64,000 nt of DNA from Cordilura impudica (Eukaryota > Arthropoda > Insecta > Diptera > Scathophagidae), in NCBI GenBank assembly GCA_963682025.1, contig OY821521.1, positions 101,681,111 through 101,745,110 on the forward strand, read 5' to 3'. Position 1 is the first letter of the stretch; each line of letters starts with the position of its first letter. The notes below the pieces were generated by a model. That model saw nothing but the letters and a program-made list of their open reading frames with translations. It was not told where the DNA came from and made no database searches. Below are positions 58,701 through 64,000 of the stretch, piece after piece. The position numbers and the translations under genes are program-made.

Positions 58701-59927
58701 TAACTAAATAATCTTAAAATATAAATAATCATATTAAATATGTATTAGTTGAATAATCTTAAAAACTCTAACTAAATAATCTTAAAATATATTACAATAA
58801 ATAATCATTTTAGATATATATTAGTTGAATAATCTTAAATACTTTAATTAAATAATCTAAAAAAATTACACTACAATAAATAATACAACTTAATCATTTG
58901 TGTGTAGTTAGAATCATTTTATTTTAAATATATGTTAACCAAATAACCTAGAAATTTGAAAATTTACCCAATAATGTTAATTTAATAATCCTAATGTAAT
59001 TATTCATAAGCACAACAATGAAAATATTAATTTTTAAAAGGAACCAGACATGTCAATAATTACAGACTAGATTTAAATTAAATTACTTAGTTCTATTATC
59101 ACATCATTATATATGTTTAACTCCTGAATGTCTTAAGTACAGAAATCCAGAAAGCACGACAACTAATTTTATGAATGACAAGATCATTCAAATTAAAAAG
59201 GGAGGTGTAGCATAATTGCATTCATAAGGTGCACGATAACTTTATTTAGTCACTACTAAATAAAGTTGTCCAAAATATGTGCAATTACAAAACATTCGCT
59301 GACACGGAACTACATTAAAGTTCAATGCCCATACGCTGTGCATTGAACTATACAATTGCCGATACAGCGAATGTTTTGAGTTATAAACATTAGCACCATA
59401 CCACGAAATTGTTGTTGGTTGTTTTCGTGATTTCTGCTGTGTTATGCTTTCGGAGTATAACACAGAGAAAACAAATAAACCTACATGTATGTATGTATGT
59501 ATATTTTGTTTATTCTGGTTTTATATTATTATTAATATAAAAAGAAATAAAAACATAATAAAGAGAATCATTAATCATTATTCATTGGATTGTAACAAGT
59601 AAACAATCACATTAAAAAAGTGTGTGTTTTAATTAAATAGAAGTTTGAAAACATTTTAATATCCTTTTACTTTTTACAATAGTTTTCAAACTTTCTTTGG
59701 TGTCATTATTCTCTCTCAAATTATAGCACTACTTGGATACTACTAAATTCTGAATACTTTTATGCGTATTATTGTATATCAGCTGCATAATTTATACACA
59801 GTTTAAATATTAAATTTCTTAGATAATGATTGGTAATATTTACCCAATGACGTTGACTACATTTCAAGCACTGTTAAATGCATCTTATAAATATTTTACA
59901 ATGCTACGAGGTTTGTACCAACAATAA
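43483..59927 (+). CDS. Or43a: Odorant receptor, Or43a orthologue (7 exons)
   Basis: This is an insect odorant receptor (7-transmembrane ligand-gated cation channel subunit that pairs with Orco in olfactory neuron dendrites). I built seven exons by splice signals and phase: 43483-43785, 44796-44934, 45025-45292, 47974-48073, 48139-48240, 48333-48440 and 59823-59927, giving 1125 nt, 374 residues plus stop, with no internal stop. All introns are GT-AG. The protein matches my memory of Drosophila Or43a through its whole length: [12 protein letters not shown] in exon 1, SFCDIVGAL in exon 2, SPVYEI and [10 protein letters not shown] in exon 3, [11 protein letters not shown] in exon 4, [14 protein letters not shown] in exon 5, IPWYY in exon 6 and the family-ending NIYPMTL and [13 protein letters not shown] in exon 7. 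Length fits the family (about 375-400). Drosophila Or43a is known to respond to cyclohexanol, benzaldehyde and related odorants; the same role here is inference. Odd points: intron 6 is about 11.4 kb because a complete LTR retrotransposon sits in it. The gene call is strong; exact orthology rests on memory, not on a search. Confidence 0.93.
44796..44934 (+). CDS. Or43a: Or43a exon 2
   Basis: 139 nt, entered in phase 0 after acceptor TTTACTATAG and left in phase 1 at GTATGT. It encodes the [20 protein letters not shown] segment. Intron 1 (43786-44795) is about 1 kb and shows no recognisable element. Confidence 0.9.
45025..45292 (+). CDS. Or43a: Or43a exon 3
   Basis: 268 nt, entered in phase 1 after CTTAACAG and left in phase 2 at GTAAGA. 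It encodes [19 protein letters not shown] and the [16 protein letters not shown] membrane segment. A competing donor (GTAAGG, five bases earlier) would end in phase 0 and break the join to exon 4, so I prefer the later one. Confidence 0.88.
45960..46400 (+). other. GC-richer unassigned block in Or43a intron 3
   Basis: This segment stands out from the AT-rich surroundings (for example ATCGCGGGGAGCGCACAG). It ends at ATAAAAACAAG where a DINE-1-like element begins. It may be the tail of a non-LTR element or SINE; no family is recognised. Confidence 0.4.
46417..47241 (+). mobile_element. DINE-1-like element, copy 4 (Or43a intron 3)
   Basis: Near full length, from ACAAGTAAG and AGTCGGTCGAGACCGACT to GTGGTATAGGGTATA. 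It has the longest GGAC microsatellite in the window (about 47053-47104). Confidence 0.77.
47255..47288 (+). mobile_element. Helitron 3' terminus in Or43a intron 3
   Basis: GGCCAGCAACGCGAATTGGGCC can form a hairpin and is followed by CAGCTAG|T. The same terminus occurs at 4210, 19057 and 62992. The rest of this Helitron was probably cut by the DINE-1-like insertion just upstream. Confidence 0.55.
47333..47669 (+). mobile_element. DINE-1-like element, internally deleted (Or43a intron 3)
   Basis: Keeps both ends (AAGAAAATTATAGTCGGTC and CACATAGTGGTATAGGG) but lacks the middle, including the microsatellite. Confidence 0.7.
47974..48073 (+). CDS. Or43a: Or43a exon 4
   Basis: 100 nt, entered in phase 2 after CATCATTTCAG, left in phase 0 at GTAAGT. 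It encodes a membrane segment ending [11 protein letters not shown], a conserved stretch of the Or43a family. Confidence 0.9.
48139..48240 (+). CDS. Or43a: Or43a exon 5
   Basis: 102 nt, phase 0 on both sides (acceptor TATCTTATAG, donor GTAAAT). It encodes [19 protein letters not shown], a membrane segment strongly conserved in odorant receptors. Intron 4 is only 65 bp. Confidence 0.92.
48333..48440 (+). CDS. Or43a: Or43a exon 6
   Basis: 108 nt, phase 0 on both sides (acceptor ATTATTGAAG, donor GTAGGT). It encodes the [20 protein letters not shown] loop and the start of the last membrane region, ending in TQEPLQ just before the final intron, as in other receptors of this family. Confidence 0.9.
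49278..49900 (+). pseudogene. Possible Tc1/mariner-like remnant in Or43a intron 6
   Basis: Weak pieces in several frames, such as [11 protein letters not shown] and [10 protein letters not shown], resemble the stretch after the first aspartate of Tc1/mariner transposases. No termini. The rest of 48441-50538 shows nothing I can name. Confidence 0.3.
50539..51011 (+). repeat. 5' LTR of the 412/mdg1-type element
   Basis: 473 bp, TG...CA ends. It holds a 13-bp perfect hairpin with a 4-base loop (50571-50600) and a nested pair of inverted repeats (50622-50634 with 50698-50710, and inside it 50653-50661 with 50673-50681). A short ATGT microsatellite lies near 50817-50836. Confidence 0.95.
51012..51029 (+). 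other. Primer binding site, tRNA-Arg type
   Basis: TGGCGATCCTGCCAGGAG starts at the first base after the LTR. From memory it is complementary to the 3' end (with CCA) of fly tRNA-Arg(ACG) over 18 bases. A second block, CGTGACAGGACTCGA at 51035-51049, resembles the inner part of the site used by 412 and mdg1. Confidence 0.7.
51655..51815 (+). repeat. Three-copy 29-nt stem-loop repeat in the element leader
   Basis: The motif GGAAGATCGCGGCCACAAGY plus GCTGCAATC recurs at 51655, 51723 and 51787, separated by T- and A-rich spacers (period 68 and 64). In RNA each copy can fold into a 9-bp stem (one G-U, one C-A pair) with a 7-base loop CACAAGY. The only base difference in the motif (C to T) falls in the loop. 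A role in packaging, translation or insulation is inference. Confidence 0.8.
52015..52233 (+). CDS. Leader ORF a: small protein with myristoylation motif and membrane segment
   Basis: 72 codons from the ATG at 52015 (the frame is open slightly further upstream without an ATG). The protein starts MGKQHSK, which fits the N-myristoylation consensus M-G-X3-S-K. A hydrophobic stretch, [19 protein letters not shown], near residues 30-48 looks like one membrane segment, followed by a basic tail. Small leader ORFs before gag are known in 412-like elements; membrane targeting of this one is inference from its motifs. Its stop is separated from the next ATG by a single base, which would suit termination-reinitiation. 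Confidence 0.6.
   Translation: MGKQHSKIDRPNANVVNEIEMTQAPSNTDTYLIILIIITSAQLATILYQLHKKSLRKNYFRDASVANHLDKI
52235..52720 (+). CDS. Leader ORF b: lysine-rich, predicted coiled coil
   Basis: 161 codons starting one base after the stop of leader ORF a. The protein is very rich in lysine and glutamate. The C-terminal third, about residues 105-161, has long charged helical character with heptad-like leucines ([23 protein letters not shown]) and a basic cluster KTKKKKNN before it. No catalytic motif or zinc finger is visible. By position it belongs to the retrotransposon; it may be an RNA-binding or accessory protein. I do not recognise a named family. Confidence 0.6.
   Translation: MDQTKVGPKKLTIQEYRKRQPQYKKLRKAEEKLTNIPKIGFPAIRKIIENIGYNRELEDSKENRFNVDINRDLTEIDINSTTIEIYRAQTENEHTPIGEKTKKKKNNRGGVIKRMRSESKKLRQKIEQLAVGTPEYSKVQEEHFKLNMELKKTKEIKKKRE
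52816..53055 (+). CDS. Leader ORF c: small hypothetical protein
   Basis: 79 codons from ATG at 52816, inside the retrotransposon between leader ORF b and gag. The protein is charged, starts [20 protein letters not shown] and ends in an Arg-rich tail with ERYRDKG. No known domain is recognised. Its frame is open and codon use resembles gag, so it could be translated, but it might also be incidental. Confidence 0.45.
   Translation: MPRRTRKYIDAKLNRPYSEFKPLTEAEHENQSRILDIVDKEILRLAQEGYFTNGIEDFRPPEYRPERYRDKGAESMRNN
53189..54478 (+). CDS. gag: Gag of the 412/mdg1-type element
   Basis: 429 residues from ATG at 53189. The central part (about residues 155-330) has the helical capsid pattern of retrotransposon Gag, with [19 protein letters not shown] near the start of the capsid and [10 protein letters not shown] near its end. 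The C-terminus is an Asn/Arg-rich basic tail ([20 protein letters not shown]) and contains no CCHC zinc knuckle; RNA binding probably uses the basic tail. Gag assembles the virus-like particle. The last 58 nt of the frame overlap the pol frame, which lies -1 relative to gag, so pol is presumably made by -1 frameshifting. No classical slippery heptamer is obvious; GGAAAAC at 54463-54469 is the nearest candidate but imperfect. Confidence 0.9.
   Translation: MNDKWELIIANIQFFHEDFKKSYKCINKNTYIKDETVKKHLKTLIENYNNISRLVSKYKLDYTREHLKIVVDIFWDVRDRLVKIYAKYGIKENIPHDYTEQIKLNIDKTIIISAKLGPETIEEEDSNDKGDTETEVKNFIGEVIDKIIAKEEIDMAQTVEQFVDTASKFISDYDGDVKNLQSFIDGLIMIDQLKGAHEIIAVSLIKTKLKGTARQLITDETTIKQIKEKLQGSIKGEPVGGLIAKLMNIQQRNKTANAYTSEVEDLAKRIHNAYISDGVPPAAASEYTTKAAVNAIVTNCNNDNVKLIMKAGQFSSLNQAVQKFIETCTEASGSKDTVLYYRQQNRSYNGNNDRNFRINDNNWHQNRQGTYRGNNNSKGRNRNNYMNNRNQNQRDNRERNYQISNNYRGRDRQVRPMESTNNTCSENFE
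54421..58131 (+). CDS. pol: Pol (PR-RT-RNase H-IN) of the 412/mdg1-type element
   Basis: The frame opens right after a TGA at 54418-54420 and runs uninterrupted to 58131; there is no ATG near its start, which fits translation as a gag-pol fusion by -1 frameshift. Domains in order, numbered from 54457: aspartic protease with LVDTGAD (about residue 43); reverse transcriptase with the catalytic YMDD box (about 456); RNase H with [13 protein letters not shown] and later KTDHRPLTY; integrase with an H-H-C-C zinc finger (GGHTG then CRKCQ), and catalytic D, D and E in VDTIGP, ITDMGTE and TVERSH, with 35 residues between the last two; finally a GPY/F-type motif (YTGPHLV) near the C-terminus. All key residues are present and no lesions are seen. 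The protein reverse-transcribes the element RNA and integrates the copy. Confidence 0.95.
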   Translation, partial: QTSPTNGKYEQYVFGKLRIASGGKRDINIYKLNLNLGVFVKFLNYNTKQMLVLLVDTGADICLIKKENLGEDNFVNKRNITSISGIGNGVIKSIGSTDLEICRKDFAVTYEFHVVHNDFPIPCSGIIGINFLKNFNCSIDFIEDKECLIMRPRDFRTLTIPIHHTYTDDYVILPPRAQVIRKIPFNTQHEELLVLNQEIKPGVYIANTLVQGNNAYVRILNTNKEIITLDINDIRIENLDEYDVIYPNNEQKMDNRKDKILEKLSKNFPEEFKSELTILCLNYSDIFALETETISTNNFYKQHLRLGDNTPTYIKNYRIPHSQKLEVNRQVKKLIDDDIVEPSTSEYNSPLLIVPKKGLPNSNEKRWRLVVDYRQVNKKLLADKFPLPRIEDILDQLGRAKYFSCLDLMSGFHQIELHEDSRDITSFSTENGSYRFKRLPYGLNVAPNSFQRMMTLAFTGLRPSQAFLYMDDLVVLGCSAKHMLNNLTDVSDLCRKHNLKLHPEKFTFFMHEVTYLGHKCTNEGILPDDGKYSAIKNYPVPSNADEARRFIAFCNYYRRFIGNFADYSRHITGLTKKGVEFCWTTECQQSFEYLKNALLSPRILQYPDFTKEFCITTDASKHACGAVLTQEYNGRQLPISYASKSFTKGESNKSTIEQELTAIHWAIQYFRPYIYGKHFLVKTDHRPLTYLFSMKNPSSKLTRIRLDLEEYDFTVEYLRGKDNYVADALSRITIDDLKNINVNKAVLKVTTRSATAKLDLNRNNNENENNQHLTYNKPNIFEVINPSDVRRYHKLEMTSDHCLLKHGKRKIEKILINDLFTKGKIDFGQLFPRLESLTGKYKINKVRMAPNEKIFEFVSMQDFKAKGNIFLDKLRVALLPKVTKLNNKNEINKIIQQYHDDPIQGGHTGITRTIGKIRRYFYWPKMIKSVSDYIRSCRKCQESKTTKHTKIPMTITDTPIDAFDTVLVDTIGPLPRTEDGFEYAVTIICDLTKYLVTVPIRDKSAKTVSKAIFDSFILAYGPMRTLITDMGTEYKNSILNEICKYMKIDKVTSTAHHHQTLGTVERSHRTFNEYVRSYISVERDDWDEWLKYFTYCFNTTPSEAHGYCPFELVFGRIPYGFNRLNNIDRIDPIYNIEDYSKEIKYRLEVARKKARDKLIRNKVYNKNSYDKGINELDIKVGDKVLLRNDTGHKLDSKYTGPHLVESIEDNGNIAIRSKKDKKQIVHKNRLKTYHEK
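58639..58650 (+). other. Second purine tract inside the 412/mdg1-type element
   Basis: AAAAAGGGAGGTG here repeats the context of the true 3' purine tract (GATCATTC then AATTAAAAAGGGAGG) about 555 bp upstream of it. It is either a duplicated terminal segment or a central plus-strand primer. Confidence 0.5.
58656..58870 (+). repeat. Imperfect tandem repeats in the 3' untranslated part
   Basis: Three degenerate units of about 67-76 bp, each carrying TTAGTTGAATAATCTTAAA, lie between pol and the 3' LTR. The rest of 58132-59205 is AT-rich and non-coding. Confidence 0.65.
59206..59678 (+). repeat. 3' LTR of the 412/mdg1-type element
   Basis: 473 bp, apparently identical to the left LTR, preceded by the purine tract at 59195-59205 and followed by target copy ATAG. 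Identity implies a very recent insertion, since the two LTRs are copied from one template at integration. Confidence 0.95.
59823..59927 (+). CDS. Or43a: Or43a exon 7 (terminal)
   Basis: 34 codons plus TAA after acceptor AATTTCTTAG, phase 0. It encodes [18 protein letters not shown] and [10 protein letters not shown], the invariant C-terminal signature of insect odorant receptors. It lies 11.4 kb from exon 6 and only about 145 bp beyond the 3' LTR of the inserted retrotransposon. No other copy of this signature was seen in intron 6. Confidence 0.93.
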   Translation: MMIGNIYPMTLTTFQALLNASYKYFTMLRGLYQQ

Positions 59928-60965
59928 TTGCGTTTTGTATTATGGAAAATTCAATTTAAAAAATTACACATTTACTGAAACTTAAAAGTTTCTTCACTTT
60001 CACCATTAACGAAATAAAAAGCACCAACCACTTATCCTAGAGAAAAGTCAGTTTATTTACAACACAAAAACAATTTAAAATTTCTTGTATACTTTTAAAA
60101 TATATTAAGTATATAGTATACCTTAATAAACGTTTATAATAATGGTTTTATTTCATAAAATCTAGAAAGGTAAGCATTTTTATGAACGTTCCCTTAGCAT
60201 AAAAAACTTCAATGCAAAGAAGTGCCAATAGCACCGCAGCCAAGTGCTTGTTGCTACAATGCTAGTTCTTACCTGCTACTTAAAGAAATCGGGGTTTCAT
60301 CTAACTATTACGTGGAATTAAAAATGCATTAAATCAATGCAGAAAAATGTACTTCTATTCGCAAAATTGTAATAAATTGTATAAATGTGAGAATTTTGTG
60401 CAAAAATGCATATAAATGTGAGAATTTTGTTCAAACTTTTTACTTAACACAACGAAAAAAAAGCCATCCCACAATTGAAAAAGGTGATTCTATTATTTTT
60501 TCATTTAATTTTTTCTTTCAATGTTTTTTATATATATATAAATTTATGATTATATAAATGAGCCTAAAGGTATGCTAACAGATTTTAGCAATTCACAATT
60601 CAACACAGGGCATGTGATATACAACTTAATTCATTCGCATTACCAGGGTGTAACGAATTATAATAAATATTTTATTTTATTCAATTTAATATATTTTTAA
60701 GACATATTATACGTAAATTTTACCATTCTCCGCTTCTTCTCCATATGATATATAACTATTCCAAATTTTACACTCCTACTTGCCAGCATTTTGCTTAAAA
60801 AGGGAACACGTATTAATATATATTACATGTTATATCACTGGACTAAATTGAGTTCCAACTGAATTCTTCAATTGAACCAACCGAATAATGCAGTTATTAA
60901 AATCAAATCCAGTTGTGACAGCAAAAATTCGGTTGTCCAAAAAAAAAAAAAAAAACATTAACTAA
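59928..60965. other. Downstream region of Or43a
   Basis: AT-rich with a duplicated phrase TAAATGTGAGAATTTTGT (60382 and 60415) and a fragment (CCTAAAGGTATGCT near 60564) shared with the small Helitron at 28809. No genes are seen. Confidence 0.45.
60013..60018 (+). promoter_or_regulatory. Possible polyadenylation signal for Or43a
   Basis: An AATAAA hexamer lies 86 bases after the Or43a stop codon. Such hexamers are common in AT-rich DNA, so position is the only support. Confidence 0.3.
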
Positions 60966-61340
60966 AACAAGTACGAAAATAATAGTCGGTCTACGCCAAC
61001 AATACGATACCCTATAATATGAATTTAGAGTTTTTAGTTAGAAATTAAATCAGGCTCAAGATCAAATGTTTTTGCTTTAAATATAGCAAATAACATTTTC
61101 ACATTTGTTTCAAAAATTGACCTATAAAATTGACAGGTTATACTCCTGTTTCGGGTCGAGTCACCAACCCTCATCAGTAACCAAACGCAGTAGATAGTTT
61201 GTTTGGTACAAAGTTTAATTCATATACCAATACTGTAAAACCATTGCAATGAGAATCCAAGTTCATATCGGATAATATCTTATATAGGGACTATGTTGAA
61301 AATGGACAGTGGTCGGTCTTGTATGGAGTCGGTGGCCAAA
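60966..61340 (+). mobile_element. DINE-1-like element, fragment split by a ribozyme-bearing segment
   Basis: The left part (ACAAGTACGAAAATAATAGT to about 61029) and a right part (from AAGTTCATATCGG at about 61259) match the other copies; about 230 bp between them does not and contains a hammerhead ribozyme on the minus strand. Confidence 0.6.
61136..61182 (-). ncRNA. Hammerhead ribozyme, type I, minimal
   Basis: Read on the minus strand: stem I GGTTA pairs with TAACC; core CTGATGA; stem II GGGTTG / CGACCC (6 bp with one G-U, 6-base loop); core GAAA; a 2-bp stem III (AC / GT) with loop AGGA; cleavage base A before TAACC. Every conserved core position of the hammerhead is present, including G10.1-C11.1 and A15.1-U16.1. 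Minimal type I hammerheads with a very short stem III are known from Penelope-like elements and retrozymes. Its source element is unclear. Confidence 0.8.
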
Positions 61341-61579
61341 AATATTTTCAGTAGAGATATCAACGTGAAACTTTGGCGACGGCATTATAAAAATGCGAGA
61401 ATTCTTTAATGATAAAATGTGCGAAGTTTCTACCTTTACACCCATCCGCTACCACCCACTAAAACCTACTTTCACTTCCACTAAGCTATTTTTTTAATTC
61501 ATAAGAAGTTTTTCATAAGATTCAGTTTTACAAAAGAAGAAAATTAAACATTTATAAAATAATAATAAAAAACATAATA

Positions 61580-62526
61580 ATGATCAAAAAACTCAAAATC
61601 AAAACTCAGTTATCAAAAAAACAAGACGAAGGGCAGATTTTAAAAACATTTAACAGTTATCACACAAAATTAAAATTTACCATTGAAAAAGAGGAAGATA
61701 ATTCAATACCATATCTTGATATGAGGCTACACAGGGAAAATAACAAAATTTTAACAGACTGGTACACTAAATCGATTGCATCTGGCCGCATTATCAATTT
61801 TCACTCTACGCAACCAATGACACAAAAGATAAACGCAGCATTAAATATGATAAACAAAGTTTTTCAATTAAGTGATAATAAATTTCGATCAAAAAACATA
61901 AACAAAATTATAGAAATATTAACAAAAAACAGTTTTCCGAAAAATATAATTAATAATTTGATACACAAAGCCACAAATAAAAACACTGGGGAAATTAACA
62001 ATACACAAAATAATAACACATCTGGCAGCACGAAATTCTACAGCTTAGCATTTATCCCCAAACTTACAGAAAATATACAATTGAGAGTTATAATAGCAGA
62101 CAACAATATAATACATATTGGCACACAGAGCAAACAAAACAACGAAATCACTGTTCACGCAAACAAAAACAAAAACAGGAACAAGGGATAAAAGCAACGT
62201 GGTATATGAGATAATATGTATTGGCAAAGAACAAGTAGAGTGTGGAAAAATTTATATAGGCACAACAAAGAGAAGCTTAGGTACGAGAATAGACGAACAT
62301 GAAGCTGACATTAAAAAGCAAAAACTAACAACAGGTCTCTCTCAACATTGTTAAAAAAAACATACGGCCGACCTTAGCAATGTGAGGATCTTAGATCTAG
62401 AAAAGAAAGTGGGGAAAAGGTATACATTGGAAAGTTTAAGAATCCAGCAAAAAGCAGATCAAGTTATAAATATAAAGGAAGATAGAGACGGCGCTAATTC
62501 TAACTACATAATAGCAATAATTTAGT
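61580..62526 (+). pseudogene. Penelope reverse transcriptase end plus GIY-YIG endonuclease
   Basis: The first frame (to 62191) encodes the thumb side of a Penelope reverse transcriptase: NSIPYLDMRLHRENNKILTD, WYTKSIASGRIINFHSTQP. A frameshift near 62165-62185 leads into the endonuclease: VVYEIICIG, KIYIGTTKRSLGTRIDEHEA, which shows the Y-X-I / YIG and downstream Arg pattern of GIY-YIG nucleases. A TAA at 62352-62354 interrupts the frame, which then continues with NVRILDLEKKVGKRYTLE to the TAG at 62524. The order RT then GIY-YIG is unique to Penelope-like elements. The copy is dead. Confidence 0.85.
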
Positions 62527-62796
62527 TTAACTTCGACTGTGATATTGGCGATAGGATAATTACTGTGATATTTTATTTTTAATTATTTTACATTGATATA
62601 TTTTTATTAATTAATTCTGTGTTTGTATCGTATGTTAAATGTTGTACAAAAACGGTGTAATACATTTTAAAGTAATGTAAAATTGACGAAAAGACTATAT
62701 GTAAGTGTAATTATTTTATTGTTAAATTTATGGTTGTTTGTTATCACTATCGTTATTTTCCTTTATATATTTATATGGTTGCCAGATTCAATAAAA

Positions 62797-62843
62797 TTAA
62801 TCCCTGAGGAGGTCGGAAAAATACCGACGAAACGTAGGATTGG
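62797..62843 (+). ncRNA. Hammerhead-like motif at the Penelope 3' end
   Basis: Stem I AATCC (62799-62803) pairs with GGATT (62837-62841); core CTGAGGA fits CUGANGA; stem II GTCGG / CCGAC with one extra G before it; core GAAA; then ACGT, a 2-bp stem III with no loop, and cleavage base A. With no loop it could only work as a dimer, as proposed for hammerheads in Penelope-like elements. The extra G may weaken it. Confidence 0.6.
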
Positions 62844-62991
62844 AGAAAATGAAATAAACTAGTCTTTTATTTATTTTTAAAAGAATACCAGACCTTGAAA
62901 GCCCAATTTAGAAAATTCTAAAAAAATCTAACAAAATCAAAATATAAAAAGGTCGATAAAAATTAAACATTTCATAATAAAATATAATAAA

Positions 62992-63349
62992 CTAGCTGAG
63001 TCCGGTCCGCGTTGCTGGCCCGAAGAAAACATCTGGATTTTATATTGCATCTAAATTTTAATACCTTGAATATTGAATATTTTAACACCAGCGCCACCTA
63101 CAGGTGAAAAACTTTGTCAGCAACTTTAATTTTATGTACATAATATATGTTGCGAATTTGAGCTAAATTGGACCGTAAATAAATTTTTTGGGAAAATCTC
63201 GACCCCAGCGCCACCTATCAGGTACAAAAAAAAGTTATGCAAATCGGAGAAGCAAAGGAACATATGGTATGAATACGAAGTCGCTAGCATTAGTGGTTCA
63301 ACAGTTATTAGAGTACCAACATACGCACCAACGTTTTTATATATTAAGA
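62992..63349 (-). mobile_element. Small Helitron, second family
   Basis: 358 bp. Minus strand: A|TCTTAATATATAAAAACG at 63349 and CTCAGCTAG|T at 62992. The body contains CAGCGCCACCTA twice (direct repeats near 63088 and 63206). No ORF. Confidence 0.75.
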
Positions 63350-63469
63350 TTTTAAAAATATTCTAAAACAATTGATTTCTAAATTAATCTAGCAAATCGA
63401 AAACAGATTTTAATAAAATTAATTGGTTCTTGCATGGCAATTTTCGCTGTCCCGTTATAAAAGGATCCG

Positions 63470-63825
63470 AACTTAGGAGTAAACGATTAAACAAATCAGT
63501 ATTTGTTGAAACGCGTTAAGTTTTACGCGTGTGCTGGAGTCGAAATATTTGGATGTCTTTGTTCCTAGACTCTGCAGCTTCTTCAGAGAGCTCTCCAATC
63601 GATACCAGTGCATGTTCAATAACATCAGAAGCGTGAATTAAAATTTTGTGAATATTTCTTTGTCAGCTCCTTAGCAACATTAATTTTATAGCCTGAAGAC
63701 AAAGCTTGCAACAATGTTGCACACCTCTCAATAACATCTTTATCAAGGCCTGTTATTTCAGCAGATAAGCCAGCGTTGTTGAAGAAGTGTTGAAGTGTTT
63801 CCATCATTAGAAGACCCACTCCCTC
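63470..63825 (-). pseudogene. Transposase-like fragment
   Basis: Minus strand: LLMMETLQHFFNNAGLSAEI, LDKDVIERCATLLQALSSGY, then after a break HKILIHASDVIEHALVSIGE and LSEEAAESRNKDI. I recognise this pattern from insect transposable-element proteins with a HKILIHG and LSEE-ESRNKD signature but cannot name the superfamily. The fragment is cut by shifts and by the Helitron region to its left. Confidence 0.45.
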
Positions 63826-64000
63826 CAGTTTTTGGCTTGTCGATTATTAGTCCCATTTTTATCGAAAATGTAATTGAATGTTCTGTTTTCTTTTAAAAAA
63901 TTGTGCTTTTCCTTCTAAGGACCTAATTTGCCATTGTTTTAGTTCAAGTCTATACGATACATGAAGAAAATATTCAAAAAATCTAATATATGCGTGCAAA

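Larger units (their letters stand above)
50539..59678 (+). mobile_element. Complete 412/mdg1-type (Ty3/gypsy) LTR retrotransposon
   Basis: A 9.14-kb element in Or43a intron 6, in the same orientation as the gene. Its 473-bp LTRs begin TGTAGCATAA and end TTTTTACA; reading the two side by side I see no difference. The 4-bp target duplication is ATAG (50535-50538 and 59679-59682). A primer site directly follows the left LTR and a purine tract (AAAAAGGGAGG) directly precedes the right LTR. The internal part holds three small leader ORFs, gag, and a pol with protease, reverse transcriptase, RNase H and integrase. There is no env. Placement in the 412/mdg1 group rests on the 4-bp duplication, tRNA-Arg type primer site, small leader ORFs and gag without zinc knuckle. 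All ORFs are open, so this copy may be active. Confidence 0.95.
61580..62880 (+). mobile_element. Penelope-like element, 5'-truncated
   Basis: Contains the end of a Penelope reverse transcriptase, a GIY-YIG endonuclease and a 3' tail with a hammerhead-like motif ending near an AAATAAAC / ATTTATTTTTAAAAG region. The 5' half of the element is absent. No target duplication was identified. Confidence 0.8.

Overview
The window looks like a piece of a fly genome, most likely a calyptrate fly. It is AT-rich and holds one recognisable host gene, spliced with short GT-AG introns, surrounded by a dense graveyard of transposable elements typical of Diptera: copia, 412/mdg1-type gypsy, mariner, Tc3, Helitron, DINE-1-like, Penelope, hAT and piggyBac. 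The species assignment is inference; the fly origin rests on the close match of the host gene to Drosophila Or43a and on the repeat families.

Host gene: an apparently intact odorant receptor orthologous to Or43a runs on the + strand from 43483 to 59927 in seven exons (374 codons plus stop). Intron 3 (about 2.7 kb) holds two DINE-1-like copies and a GC-richer block. Intron 6 (about 11.4 kb) holds a complete, apparently very young 412/mdg1-type LTR retrotransposon (50539..59011-59678 region, full span 50539..59678) with 473-bp LTRs that I read as identical and a 4-bp target duplication. The last 34 codons of the receptor lie beyond it.

Layout: 1-12.5 kb holds mariner remnants, a Helitron helicase remnant (4.2-6.0 kb), hAT-like debris, a mariner with broken frames (9.6-10.9 kb) and a 777-bp nearly perfect hairpin MITE (11.0-11.8 kb). 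From 12.5 to 29.3 kb the pieces of one Tc3-like transposon (left terminus, N-terminal, central and C-terminal coding pieces, right terminus) lie in order and orientation but are pulled apart by insertions: a mariner carrying a DINE-1-like element, a second DINE-1-like element, a Helitron carrying a hAT-type MITE that carries a tRNA-derived SINE, and a copia element carrying a mariner. From 29.3 to 43 kb there are piggyBac debris, small Helitrons, DINE-1-like copies and two minus-strand non-LTR (LINE) remnants, one split by a Harbinger-type MITE. After the receptor gene (60-64 kb) come a DINE-1-like copy split by a segment with a textbook hammerhead ribozyme on the minus strand, a 5'-truncated Penelope element with a second hammerhead-like motif at its 3' end, a 358-bp Helitron, and a transposase-like fragment.

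How parts work together: only the Or43a gene and the 412/mdg1-type element (leader ORFs, gag, pol) look functional. The copia pol frame is open but its gag is broken. Nearly everything else is fossil. No bacterial features, CRISPR arrays or rRNA genes were seen.
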